From: JAEZKC01 sp046538945
GTDB taxonomy: Bacteria > Fibrobacterota > Chitinivibrionia > Chitinivibrionales > Chitinispirillaceae
Direction: 5' to 3'
NCBI GenBank assembly: GCA_046538945.1
Contig: JBKHHW010000030.1
Coordinates: 1-25,629 of the forward strand
DNA length: 25,629 nt
Positions within the stretch are counted from its first letter, which is position 1. The number at the start of each line of letters is the position of its first letter. Below, piece after piece: positions 14,713 to 23,188 of the stretch. The notes under the pieces were generated by a model. It was not told the DNA's origin. It made no database searches and saw only the letters and a list, made by a program, of their open reading frames with translations. Position numbers and translations under genes: made by a program.

Positions 14713-16083
14713 CTAGGAAAACATGGCCAGTCCGTCAGCTTCACAAACCAGCTTGTCATCCACATAACATTCACCGCGAAACTTGCCCGTTCCACGCCTG
14801 AACTGAAGCATCTTCACCTCAATGCGCAGATTGTCCCCCGGCCGCACGATACCTCTGAACCTGGCGTTGTCGATTCCCATGAACAGAACCTGAGCGCTGG
14901 GATCGGGCTCAGCGCCTTTTTTGTATAAGCCCATTATTCCGGCAGCCTGGGCAATTGCCTCGATCTGCAGAACCCCCGGCATCACTGGATTGTTGGGAAA
15001 ATGACCCTGGAAAAAGTTTTCATTGAAGGAAACATTCTTCACCGCCACAATTTCCTTTCCGGGATTGATGCTTAATACTTTATCAACCATAAGGAATGGA
15101 TAACGGTGAGGAAGAATTTTGAGGATATCCTCATAGGTAAGCTGAATCTTCTGCTCTGCGATCTTTTTCTCTTTGCGTTTGATATGCTCTCTTATGCGCT
15201 TGGCCATATCGATATTGGCAGCGTGACCTGTGCGGGCAGCCAGAATATGAGCATTGAGAGGCTTACCGAGAAGATAGAGATCTCCGATTAGATCAAGTGC
15301 CTTGTGGCGGCAGGGTTCGTTCCAGTAACGCAGTTCGGTGTTGTTGAGAAATCCGTTCTCACCCGGTCCAATTGGTCCTTTGTAGTTATTGAACAGCTTG
15401 CGGATATAGGCCACCTTTTCCTCGGTCAGCTCAACATCCTGAACCACGAGTGCACTGTCCAGGCTTCCGCCTTTAATAAGCCCCAACTCCCTTAACTTCT
15501 GGATTTCAGAGAGAAAACAGAACGTGCGGGCGGAAGCAAAGTCCTTCACATAATCATCAAGTGAAAAAAGTGTGGTGTACTGAGCACCCAGGGCAGGGTA
15601 ATTATAATCAATCTCGAGAGTCACTCTGAAATGATCGAGAGGAAATACCCCCAAAGCCACATCACCTTTGACATACATCACCGGCTCATCAATAGTCAGG
15701 TACTCACGCCTGGCCTTCTGCTCGACTATACCAGCCTCCTGAACCAGATTGACGTAAGGCATGGCACTTCCATCCATGAGCGGAATCTCCTGAGCCGCGA
15801 CCTCGACTCTGCAGTTGTCGATTCCCAGCCCCGCAAAACAGGACATCACATGCTCAATGGAGTAAACTTTCACATCGCCCTTGCCGATAGTCGTACCGCG
15901 GGCAAGATCCACCACATAATCGATATCTGCGGGGATTTCCGGACTGCCGTCCAGATCTGTTCTTACAAACACAATCCCGGAGTTCTCCGGAGCGGGGTTG
16001 AGAGTCACCTTTGCGGGAACGCCGGTGTGAAGACCTGTACCGGTTAAGGAAACACTCTTGCCGATGGTATGCTGAAAGGCCAT
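14713..16083 (-). CDS. lpxC/fabZ: LpxC-FabZ fusion: lipid A deacetylase / hydroxyacyl-ACP dehydratase
   Basis: One 456-residue protein carries two enzymes. LpxC (about 1-300) deacetylates UDP-3-O-acyl-GlcNAc, the committed lipid A step; its zinc ligands are visible as His78 (SIEH), His260 and Asp264 (HKALD), with His287 in RTGHAAN. FabZ (about 315-456) dehydrates 3-hydroxyacyl-ACP; it shows LPHRYPFLMVDKV and GHFPNNPVMPGVLQIEA with His361 and Glu375. A basic linker (REHIKRKEKKIAEQK) joins them. Both halves appear complete. Such fusions are known in Bacteroidota, Fibrobacterota and some other phyla. The two enzymes compete for the 3-hydroxyacyl-ACP pool between lipid A and phospholipids, so fusion fixes their ratio. 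AAAGGA lies about 12 bases before the ATG, which is rather far. Confidence 0.95.
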   Translation of the reverse strand: MAFQHTIGKSVSLTGTGLHTGVPAKVTLNPAPENSGIVFVRTDLDGSPEIPADIDYVVDLARGTTIGKGDVKVYSIEHVMSCFAGLGIDNCRVEVAAQEIPLMDGSAMPYVNLVQEAGIVEQKARREYLTIDEPVMYVKGDVALGVFPLDHFRVTLEIDYNYPALGAQYTTLFSLDDYVKDFASARTFCFLSEIQKLRELGLIKGGSLDSALVVQDVELTEEKVAYIRKLFNNYKGPIGPGENGFLNNTELRYWNEPCRHKALDLIGDLYLLGKPLNAHILAARTGHAANIDMAKRIREHIKRKEKKIAEQKIQLTYEDILKILPHRYPFLMVDKVLSINPGKEIVAVKNVSFNENFFQGHFPNNPVMPGVLQIEAIAQAAGIMGLYKKGAEPDPSAQVLFMGIDNARFRGIVRPGDNLRIEVKMLQFRRGTGKFRGECYVDDKLVCEADGLAMFS

Positions 16084-16122
16084 AGTGAGAAGAAATCCTT
16101 TCTAAACTGTAGTAACATGCGG

Positions 16123-17157
16123 CTACACCGACCCAGCCGCCTTTTTCAATATATCAACTTCTTTACGCAAACGCTTAAGTTCTTTCAACAGTTCGGGAAG
16201 CTGCGCCTGAGCAGCCTCGACACGCCGCATGGTCATAAGATCCCTGGCAGGATACCCGGTAATTTTTGCTCTGGGCTCCACACCTTTGGAAACACCCGCC
16301 TTAGCACCTATGAACGCATCATCCCCGATGTCAATATGACCCACAAAACCTACCTGCCCGGCAATTATCACCCGCTTGCCGATTCTGGTGGAACCGGAAA
16401 TGCCGGTCTGAGCCGCAATGGCGGTGTGGTCACCAATAATGACATTGTGAGCCACATGTATCAGGTTGTCGAGTTTGACACCTTTTGCAATCACAGTGGG
16501 TTCGAAATTTCCCCTGTCAATAGTGGTACAGGCCCCGATATCAGCATCATCCTCTATCACCACGATCCCGAAAGCGGGTATGCGAATGAACTCGCCCTTC
16601 TCCCGCGCGTTTCCGAAACCGTCACTCCCGATCACCGCTCCCGACTGAATCGTCACACGGTTCCCAACCCGTGTTCCCCAGCGGATTACCGCTCCGGAAT
16701 CAATCCTGGTGTGAGACCCGATTCGTGTGCCACGCTCGATAACGCAGTTAGCCCCGATACGGCACTGCTCAGCAATAACCACATCAGGGCCCACAACTGT
16801 TCCCGGTCCGATTGAACTGGAAGGATCTATAACGGCGGAAGAATCAACAGAGGCCTGAGGAGAAATACCCTCACCGAAAAGAGGGGATGTATCTTCGAAG
16901 ATCTGAGCCGCCCGGGCATACCCCACATAAGGGTCATCCACTTCAAGGCAGACCTTTCCCGGCAGACTTTCCCCTTTTTTCACGATCACCGCCCCGGCAG
17001 CACAGCTCTGAACCTTTTCTCTATATTTTGGGTTGGACAAAAAGGTAATGTCGGCAGCGGTGGCCTTTTCTGGTGAAGATATCGCCTCTATTTCACAGTC
17101 TTGTGCCTCTAAAGGCAGAGAAGAACCGATCCGAGAGGCGATTTCTGAAAGTTTCAC
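16123..17157 (-). CDS. lpxD: UDP-3-O-acylglucosamine N-acyltransferase (LpxD)
   Basis: LpxD adds the second hydroxyacyl chain after LpxC has deacetylated the sugar. The 344 residues contain the N-terminal uridine-binding domain (about 1-95), a hexapeptide-repeat beta-helix (about 98-305) with LIHVAHN (His234 and His237, the latter the expected catalytic His), and a C-terminal helix (RVEAAQAQLPELLKELKRL) as in trimeric LpxD. The start is GTG 17157, placed directly after the TAA of skp, with AAGGA seven bases upstream; the abutting stop and start suggest translational coupling. It has the usual neighbours skp and bamA upstream and lpxC/fabZ downstream. Confidence 0.95.
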   Translation of the reverse strand: MKLSEIASRIGSSLPLEAQDCEIEAISSPEKATAADITFLSNPKYREKVQSCAAGAVIVKKGESLPGKVCLEVDDPYVGYARAAQIFEDTSPLFGEGISPQASVDSSAVIDPSSSIGPGTVVGPDVVIAEQCRIGANCVIERGTRIGSHTRIDSGAVIRWGTRVGNRVTIQSGAVIGSDGFGNAREKGEFIRIPAFGIVVIEDDADIGACTTIDRGNFEPTVIAKGVKLDNLIHVAHNVIIGDHTAIAAQTGISGSTRIGKRVIIAGQVGFVGHIDIGDDAFIGAKAGVSKGVEPRAKITGYPARDLMTMRRVEAAQAQLPELLKELKRLRKEVDILKKAAGSV

Positions 17158-17685
17158 TTACTTTTCCTTAGAAAGTTGTTTCAACACCCGGTCGGTAAGA
17201 TCATATGCATCTTTGGCATACACAACTCCGCCGGCCCGCGTGTCTAATATAAAATCATATTGCTCGTCCTTGGCGATTTTTTCGATGATTTTGTTGATTT
17301 TTTCGATGATCGGCTTCGTAAGCTCCTCGTTTTTGACCAAAGCCTCGCCTCTCTGACCGAATTTCTCCTGGACAAACTTCTCATGCTGCATGATCTTCTG
17401 ACGAAGCGCATCCTCCAGCTCCTTTTTACGCTCGTCACTGAGTACCAGACTCTGCTTTTCAAGCTGAGTCTTCATTTCATTAATCTCCTTGAGGCGCTTG
17501 GATGCTTGCTGCTCCCATTTGGCCACTTCCTTGTTGAACTTGTCCTGAGCAACTTTGGTTTCCTCATACATAGTGAAAACTTTTTCAGAATTCACATATC
17601 CGAATTTCATATCCGCAGCCCAGCCTGTGCTCACCGCAGCAGCAGTAACGAGTGCCAGCCCAGCCATTTTCAAACCCTTCATCAT
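17158..17685 (-). CDS. skp: Periplasmic chaperone Skp (OmpH family)
   Basis: Skp holds unfolded outer-membrane proteins on their way to BamA. The start is placed at ATG 17685 (or the adjacent ATG at 17682), where AGGAGG lies five to eight bases upstream; the frame runs on to 17721 without support. A signal peptide ending in STGWAA-DM is followed by KFGYVNSEKVF, typical of the family. The middle (about 45-130) is a long charged coiled coil, the tentacle of the Skp trimer, and the end returns to the beta body (YDFILDTRAGGVVYAKDAYDLTDRVLKQL). At 175 residues it is close to the usual length. Confidence 0.92.
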   Translation of the reverse strand: MMKGLKMAGLALVTAAAVSTGWAADMKFGYVNSEKVFTMYEETKVAQDKFNKEVAKWEQQASKRLKEINEMKTQLEKQSLVLSDERKKELEDALRQKIMQHEKFVQEKFGQRGEALVKNEELTKPIIEKINKIIEKIAKDEQYDFILDTRAGGVVYAKDAYDLTDRVLKQLSKEK

Positions 17686-17752
17686 CAGATCCTCCTTTGA
17701 GAGAAAAACAGGAAAACCCACCCTACAAGCAGGTTCCCTTCATTCAAATTAG

Positions 17753-20047
17753 TTAGAAATCCTTGTTCATTATGAAATGCCAGTTCAAACCTTCCGGCTT
17801 GTCATCAAAACCTTCTCTTCTGATGGGATCCAGTCCGTACCCCACATCAACACCCATAATACCGATCATGGGCAGATTGATACGCAGTCCGGCCCCGACA
17901 CCCTTATAGAGATTGGTAAGATCCATACGACCCACACTTGACCAGGTGTTACCCATATCGGCAAAGAGTGCCAAATACATCTGCTGATCGATAATGGGAT
18001 AGCGAAGCTGGAGGCTGGTCGAAAACAGTGCGACACCATCCCCGGTTTCCCCGTATCGCCCTCCGAATGACCAGTCGGGATATCCTCTGACCATACCATC
18101 ACCATAGGCTCCACCCGCACTGAAGAGATCAACTGCGGAGATCGAAATCCTGTCACCCATCCCGGAAATTGCCCCCATTTTGGTCTTGGACCCCAGAACC
18201 AGCTTCCAGGGAAGCTGGAAATAGTGCTCATAGGCAACAGTACCTTTAAGATACCTGTAATCTCCACCCAAACCGGCTATTTCCGGAGTGATGGTCAGCT
18301 TGGAGCCCTCATTGGGAAAAAGCGGCATATCCAGATCATAACGTTCGATATTCAGAGTGAGCCGGCTCAGTGTTCCAGATTCAACCAGATTGAGATTACC
18401 CAGATCATATTCAGGATAAGTGGTGTTTTCGTGGCTGAGCTGGTAAATGGCCTGGACTCTGAACTTGTCATCCGGCCAGTTGAGCCTGGAACGGCCCACA
18501 CCCGCCCTGAACCCGTAGCTTTCGGATGTATACCTATCCTTATCCGTACTGTCCACAATGGATGTCTGTGACGTTGCCTTGTCATAGAACACTCTTCCGG
18601 TAACCCACCAGGGCGTGTCGAATGCCCAGGGCTCGGTAAAACCGAGGTTCGCCGTTTTGCGGAATTCACCATACTGAAGATCAACCTTCAGCTCCTGCCC
18701 GGCTCCACGGAAATTGGGTATGGCGGTGGAAAAAGTTCCTGTAAGCCCGTCCTGATCACTATAGGCCGCTCCGACCGTGAGCTGTCCGATATTGTCCTTC
18801 TCGGTGATCTCGAAAATCAGATCTATCGTTCCATCTTCGTTGGGTATGAGATCGGGAACGACATTGTCGAAATAGTTGAGCCGGTAGATATTCTGCTGAC
18901 TCTGGGCCATAAGAGACTGCTTGTATTTCTGACCGGGCAGAAGCTCGATTTCCCTGCGCACGACCTTCTCCATAGTCTTACTGTTGCCCCTTACATGTAT
19001 TTTACGGACAATGGCAGGCTTTCCCTCATATATTTCGAAGGCAAGATCCACCGTATCGGCGTTTTCACCCTTGTAAGTGAACTTGTCCTCAACCCTCACC
19101 CACAGATGCCCCTCCTCCCTGTAGGCATTCTCAACAAGATACTTTGTCATCTCGTACTGGCTTTTTTTGAAGGGCTTACCCTTCTCCAAAGCCACCTGGG
19201 ACGCCAGCATATCGGAGCCGACCACTTTGTTGCCTTCAAAGTCCACATCCCCCACATAGTACTTGCGCCCTTCGTTCACAGTGATCTCTATGAAGATGTC
19301 CTTTTTGTCTTCGGAGTACCAGATGCTGTCCTTTTCAATCGATGCGTCAAGAAAACCACGCTCATTGTAGCTGAAAACCAGAGTGTCCAGGTGAGCCTTG
19401 TATGTATCCATGTCGAAATCCCCCGACCGCCACCAACGCTTCTCCTTCGTCTTGAACTGCCCTTCAAGCCAGCTGCTCTTGACTTGCTCGTTGCCCTTGA
19501 ATTCGATGGATTTCACCCGCACCCTGGGACCTTCATCGATATCGTATTTGACGATCACGTTTCCGGGGATTCTGCTGTTGACAAGCTCCGTCTCGATCTT
19601 TGCCAGATGGTACCCCTCCTCGGCATACAGATCACGGATCACAGCCTTACTTTTGTGCAGCTGCGCATCGGAGAGCATTTGGCGCAGACTGATCACCGAC
19701 TCCTCCTCAAGCTTCTTGGTCTTAATCTTCTTGTTCCCGTGATACTCGATACTCTCCACCACGGGATTCTCCTCCAGTTTCAAAACCAGAGTCGCACCGG
19801 AATCCGATTCCTCTTCAACAAAAAGATCAACCGAACGGAAATGACCCAGACTGTAAAGCTTGCGGATAGACTCCTGCACATCCGCCGGTGTAAACGACTC
19901 GCCTTTCCTGAGTGTAATGGCGTTGTGCACTACAAGCGGCTGATTGATCACCAATCCCTCAATCCGGAGCGAATCCAGAACCTTGGCCTCGGCAAAGCCC
20001 CCGATTACAAACGTGACAAGAAGAATTATCAAGGAGAGTTTTTTCAT
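17753..20047 (-). CDS. bamA: Outer-membrane protein assembly factor BamA
   Basis: BamA folds and inserts beta-barrel proteins into the outer membrane. The 764 residues start with a signal peptide (MKKLSLIILLVTFVIGGFAEA). About five POTRA repeats follow (roughly 24-420), recognisable by recurring blocks such as VKSIEFKGNEQV, VGDVDFEGNKVV and VRKIHVRGNSKT. A 16-strand barrel forms the rest, with VRGYPDWSFGGRYG as the family's VRGF/Y motif of loop 6, and the chain ends in Phe. The last strand ends HFIMNKDF, an acceptable barrel signature. It is the first gene of the operon with skp, lpxD, lpxC/fabZ and lpxA. The ribosome site is weak (AGGA about 12 bases before ATG). The long upstream region suggests its own promoter. 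Confidence 0.95.
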   Translation of the reverse strand: MKKLSLIILLVTFVIGGFAEAKVLDSLRIEGLVINQPLVVHNAITLRKGESFTPADVQESIRKLYSLGHFRSVDLFVEEESDSGATLVLKLEENPVVESIEYHGNKKIKTKKLEEESVISLRQMLSDAQLHKSKAVIRDLYAEEGYHLAKIETELVNSRIPGNVIVKYDIDEGPRVRVKSIEFKGNEQVKSSWLEGQFKTKEKRWWRSGDFDMDTYKAHLDTLVFSYNERGFLDASIEKDSIWYSEDKKDIFIEITVNEGRKYYVGDVDFEGNKVVGSDMLASQVALEKGKPFKKSQYEMTKYLVENAYREEGHLWVRVEDKFTYKGENADTVDLAFEIYEGKPAIVRKIHVRGNSKTMEKVVRREIELLPGQKYKQSLMAQSQQNIYRLNYFDNVVPDLIPNEDGTIDLIFEITEKDNIGQLTVGAAYSDQDGLTGTFSTAIPNFRGAGQELKVDLQYGEFRKTANLGFTEPWAFDTPWWVTGRVFYDKATSQTSIVDSTDKDRYTSESYGFRAGVGRSRLNWPDDKFRVQAIYQLSHENTTYPEYDLGNLNLVESGTLSRLTLNIERYDLDMPLFPNEGSKLTITPEIAGLGGDYRYLKGTVAYEHYFQLPWKLVLGSKTKMGAISGMGDRISISAVDLFSAGGAYGDGMVRGYPDWSFGGRYGETGDGVALFSTSLQLRYPIIDQQMYLALFADMGNTWSSVGRMDLTNLYKGVGAGLRINLPMIGIMGVDVGYGLDPIRREGFDDKPEGLNWHFIMNKDF

Positions 20048-20441
20048 GAGCTGACAAATCCTTAAATCGAACAGTTTAGAATGTTCCCTTGCAAGTATTT
20101 TATGATTGCAGCAGAACAGAACTGTCCGACTGCATTTTTTGTTCCAATGTAGACACTTACTTTTTTATGGACTGCTGTACACCCAATAACGGAGTTCCAC
20201 TCCGGCACCGGAACCGATTGACAATCTTACAATGGAAAACATGAGCGGCCGGTAAAGAGGGTGCAGTTTTCTACTCCGGTGACAAGCCCGTTTAAACGAC
20301 GGTCATAAAGTCCATAAAAATAATTCGACGCAGGCGATGATTCAAAGTTTAAAGCACCCACCAAGCCGCCATCCCCACAAACGATACTTCCGCCAAACAA
20401 CATACGTTCCCCATCTTGTCCCCCCGACTCTCACAAACAGC

Positions 20442-20550
20442 CGGGAGTGTTGATTCTAGTTTTCGCTCGGGTAAGCGGAATATTGGATCAGATCTGAATT
20501 AACTCCCGACTGCACTTATTCAAAGATCTCGGGTACCCTGATATTCCGCT
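20442..20550. other. Interlocking inverted repeats, possible pseudoknot RNA
   Basis: CGGGAG then TTGATT (20442-20455) pair with AATTAA then CTCCCG (20497-20508) around a two-base bulge, counting one G-T pair. AGCGGAATAT (20474-20483) lies inside that loop and is perfectly complementary to ATATTCCGCT (20541-20550), which lies outside it. The order 1-2-1'-2' is that of a pseudoknot. A short CGCT/AGCG hairpin (20464-20477) and GGGTACCC (20531-20538) lie within. It could be a structured leader or small RNA; the strand is not known. Confidence 0.4.
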
Positions 20551-20590
20551 CGGGAAAATGGAAAAATTGTGAAAAATGATTAAGGCCCTA

Positions 20591-20652
20591 TAAAAATGCC
20601 CCGAACCAGATTAGGTAAGCCTGATTGAGGCGAAGCTCACTGGTCCGGGGCA
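20591..20652 (-). terminator. Branched intrinsic terminator of clpC
   Basis: TGCCCCGAACCAG (20597-20609) pairs with CTGGTCCGGGGCA (20640-20652), 12 of 13 positions matching. On the minus strand the stem is followed by TTTTTATAG, an intrinsic T-run. The 30-base apical part can fold into two mini-hairpins (AGG-TAAG-CCT and GAG-GCGAAG-CTC), giving a three-way shape. It starts 22 bases after the clpC stop. Confidence 0.8.
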
Positions 20653-20674
20653 CTATTTTCAGAATCAACCCCGA

Positions 20675-23116
20675 TCAGGAGTTTTCTTCAGTCCTCTCGG
20701 TCTTATTGAAAACGATCTGATCCTTTTCAAGCTCCAGCTTGATGGTGTCACCGTCACCGAACTTGTTCTGCAGGAACTCCTCGGCAAGAGGGTCCTCCAC
20801 CGAACGCTGAATGGAACGACGCAGCGGACGGGCACCCAGCACCGGATCAAAACCCTCATCCACCAGAAATTTCTTCACCTCCGGAGTATATATCAACTGA
20901 ATATTGCGGTCCGAGAGACGCTCGGAAACCTCTGTGAGCTGTATGTCCACAATCTGCGCGATTTCCTTCTTGCCCAGCGGAGCAAACACGATGGTTTCAT
21001 CGACGCGGTTGAGAAATTCGGGGTTGAAGATGCGCTTGAGTTCATCCAGAACCTTGCCCTTCATCGACTCGTAGTCGGAAGAAATGCTGGTTTTCCCGAA
21101 CCCGACCGTACCCGACTTTTTCACATCCCTGGTTCCCGCATTGGATGTCATGATGATAATCGTATTTTTGAAGTTGACATGACGTCCGTAGGAATCGGTG
21201 AGAATACCATCATCCAGGATCTGAAGCAGAATGTTGAACACATCCGGATGAGCCTTCTCGATTTCATCGAGCAGAATCACCGAGTAGGGCTTCTTGCGGA
21301 TTTTCTCCGTGAGCTGCCCGCCTTCCTCATAACCCACATATCCGGGAGGGGCCCCCACCAGACGAGATACTGCAAACTTCTCCATGTATTCGGACATATC
21401 TATACGCACCAGGGCATCCTCGGTATCGAAAAGCGACTGGGCCAGAGCCTTTGCAAGCTCGGTCTTTCCCACACCGGTGGGACCCAGGAAAATAAAGGAG
21501 GCGATAGGCCGTCTGATGTTATGCAACCCTGCACGGGAACGCCTTATGGCCCTGGACACCGCGCTGAGAGCCGTATCCTGCCCGATAACCCTGCGACGCA
21601 GCTCGTCTTCCAGATGGATAATCTTCTTCGTTTCCTCCTCAGCCAGCCGGGCCAGAGGTATTCCGGTCATGGTCGCAATCACTTCGGTGATGGTGGATTC
21701 ATCCACCAGGAGCCTCTCCTCGGCTTTAGACTTGCGCCACAAAGCCTTCTTTTCAAGAAGTGTGCCCTTGAGCTTCTCCTGCTTGTCCCTGAGCTTGGCC
21801 GCACGCTCGAACTCCTGCTGCTCGACCGCATGCTCTTTCTCCTTGACCACATCAGAGATCTCTTTCTCCATATCTCTGATTTCGGTAGGGATTTCCATGC
21901 TTGAGAGCCGCTTTCTGGCCCCAGCCTCATCGATCACATCAATGGCCTTGTCCGGGAGAAAACGATCTGAAATGTAGCGCTCGGAAAGCTTCACCGCAGA
22001 CTCGATCGCCTTGTCGGTGTAGGTCACCTTGTGATGATCCTCGTAATTGTGCCTGAGCCCTGAAAGGATCTGGATCGTTTCATCCACATTGGGGGGATCG
22101 ACCATTATGGTCTGGAATCGACGGGCAAGCGCACCGTCTTTTTCTATATATTTGCGGTACTCATCCAGAGTCGTAGCACCGATGCACTGGATCTCTCCCC
22201 GGGACAACGCCGGTTTGAAGATATTGGAGGCGTCCAGACTTCCCTCCGACCCTCCTGCCCCAACGATAGTGTGAAGCTCATCAATGAAGATTATGATGTT
22301 GTCGTTTTTCTGAAGCTCCACCATGAGAGCCTTCAGACGCTCCTCGAACTGGCCCCGGTATTTGGTGCCGGCCACCATGGAAGCCATGTCCAGATTGATG
22401 ACCCGCTTGCTCTCAAGCACCTGGGGAATGTTTTTCTCGATAATAGACTGGGCAAGACCCTCCACGATAGCAGTTTTACCTATGCCGGGCTCCCCGATCA
22501 GTACCGGATTATTTTTCTTGCGGCGGCTGAGGATCTGCACCACCCTCTCGATCTCCTTCTCCCTGCCGATAACCGGATCAAGCTTGTTCTCCCTGGCCAT
22601 GGCGGTAAGGTCACGACCGAAGTGATCCAGAAACGGGGTCTTGCTCTTTTCCTTTGTTCCTCCCACAGATTCACCTCCGCGCAGAACACGATTGATTTCC
22701 TCTTTTACCCGTTCGTATTCAAGTCCTGCGGATGCAAGAGCGTTTGCTGCAGCCGACTCGGTATCCTTCATAAGAGCCAGCAAAAGATGCTCCGTGCCGA
22801 TGTACTTATGAGACATGGAGCGGGCCTCGTTGGCCGCGATCTCAAGGACCTTCTTCGCTCTGGGGGTGAAGGGCAGCATCTGTCCGATAGTCATCATGCC
22901 GCCGGTGGAGGTGATAGTCTTCTCGATGCTGGTGGTCAGCTCGTCAAGATCCACTCCCATGCTGCGCATGACCGCCACCGCAACACCATCGCCTTCTTTA
23001 ATAAGACCAAGAAGAAGATGCTCAGTACCGACATAATCATTGCCCAGCCTCACCGATTCTTCTCTGGCAATCTGCATCACTTTTTTGACTCGGTCTGTAA
23101 ACATCCCATTCATCAT
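20675..23116 (-). CDS. clpC: AAA+ unfoldase ClpC
   Basis: ClpC unfolds proteins and feeds them to ClpP; in Firmicutes it recognises phospho-arginine marks made by McsB. The 813 residues are full length. A double Clp-N domain (about 1-145) is followed by AAA1 with GEPGIGKT (208-215), a middle domain with a UVR motif (EFERAAKLRDKQEKL) that marks ClpC rather than ClpA or ClpB, AAA2 with GPTGVGKT and a C-terminal D2-small domain. The loop KSGTVGFGK carries VGF, the expected ClpP-docking motif, so partnership with ClpP is likely although clpP is not in the window. The start at ATG 23116 has AAGGAAAG upstream. It follows mcsB by 72 bases in the same direction, and a strong terminator ends the unit. 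Confidence 0.96.
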   Translation of the reverse strand: MMNGMFTDRVKKVMQIAREESVRLGNDYVGTEHLLLGLIKEGDGVAVAVMRSMGVDLDELTTSIEKTITSTGGMMTIGQMLPFTPRAKKVLEIAANEARSMSHKYIGTEHLLLALMKDTESAAANALASAGLEYERVKEEINRVLRGGESVGGTKEKSKTPFLDHFGRDLTAMARENKLDPVIGREKEIERVVQILSRRKKNNPVLIGEPGIGKTAIVEGLAQSIIEKNIPQVLESKRVINLDMASMVAGTKYRGQFEERLKALMVELQKNDNIIIFIDELHTIVGAGGSEGSLDASNIFKPALSRGEIQCIGATTLDEYRKYIEKDGALARRFQTIMVDPPNVDETIQILSGLRHNYEDHHKVTYTDKAIESAVKLSERYISDRFLPDKAIDVIDEAGARKRLSSMEIPTEIRDMEKEISDVVKEKEHAVEQQEFERAAKLRDKQEKLKGTLLEKKALWRKSKAEERLLVDESTITEVIATMTGIPLARLAEEETKKIIHLEDELRRRVIGQDTALSAVSRAIRRSRAGLHNIRRPIASFIFLGPTGVGKTELAKALAQSLFDTEDALVRIDMSEYMEKFAVSRLVGAPPGYVGYEEGGQLTEKIRKKPYSVILLDEIEKAHPDVFNILLQILDDGILTDSYGRHVNFKNTIIIMTSNAGTRDVKKSGTVGFGKTSISSDYESMKGKVLDELKRIFNPEFLNRVDETIVFAPLGKKEIAQIVDIQLTEVSERLSDRNIQLIYTPEVKKFLVDEGFDPVLGARPLRRSIQRSVEDPLAEEFLQNKFGDGDTIKLELEKDQIVFNKTERTEENS

Positions 23117-23188
23117 CTATTCTTTCCTTCCAGATTTTGACGTCCTGAAAACTGTTTAACCGCTCAACGTCCGCCTGTTCTGTTAAAC

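Larger units (their letters stand above)
20048..20674. other. Gene-free region between clpC and bamA
   Basis: About 620 bases with no supported coding frame. Next to clpC is the branched terminator (20597-20652). The part 20442-20550 has interlocking inverted repeats, listed separately. The rest (20048-20440) must hold the bamA promoter, but no convincing -35/-10 pair was found on the minus strand. A small GGAGT/ACTCC hairpin lies at 20191-20203. Confidence 0.5.

Noticed and set aside
16069..16815. Plus-strand open frame of 248 residues
   Set aside because: Antisense to lpxD; its repeats only mirror the hexapeptide periodicity of lpxD.
18995..20065. Plus-strand open frame of 356 residues
   Set aside because: It is antisense to bamA; its composition mirrors the bamA codons and it has no recognisable motif.
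20218..20246. TTGACA as a plus-strand -35 box
   Set aside because: No -10 box lies 16-18 bases downstream, and no plus-strand gene follows.
22271..23140. Plus-strand open frame of 289 residues
   Set aside because: Antisense to the clpC N-terminal and AAA1 domains; no protein-like features.
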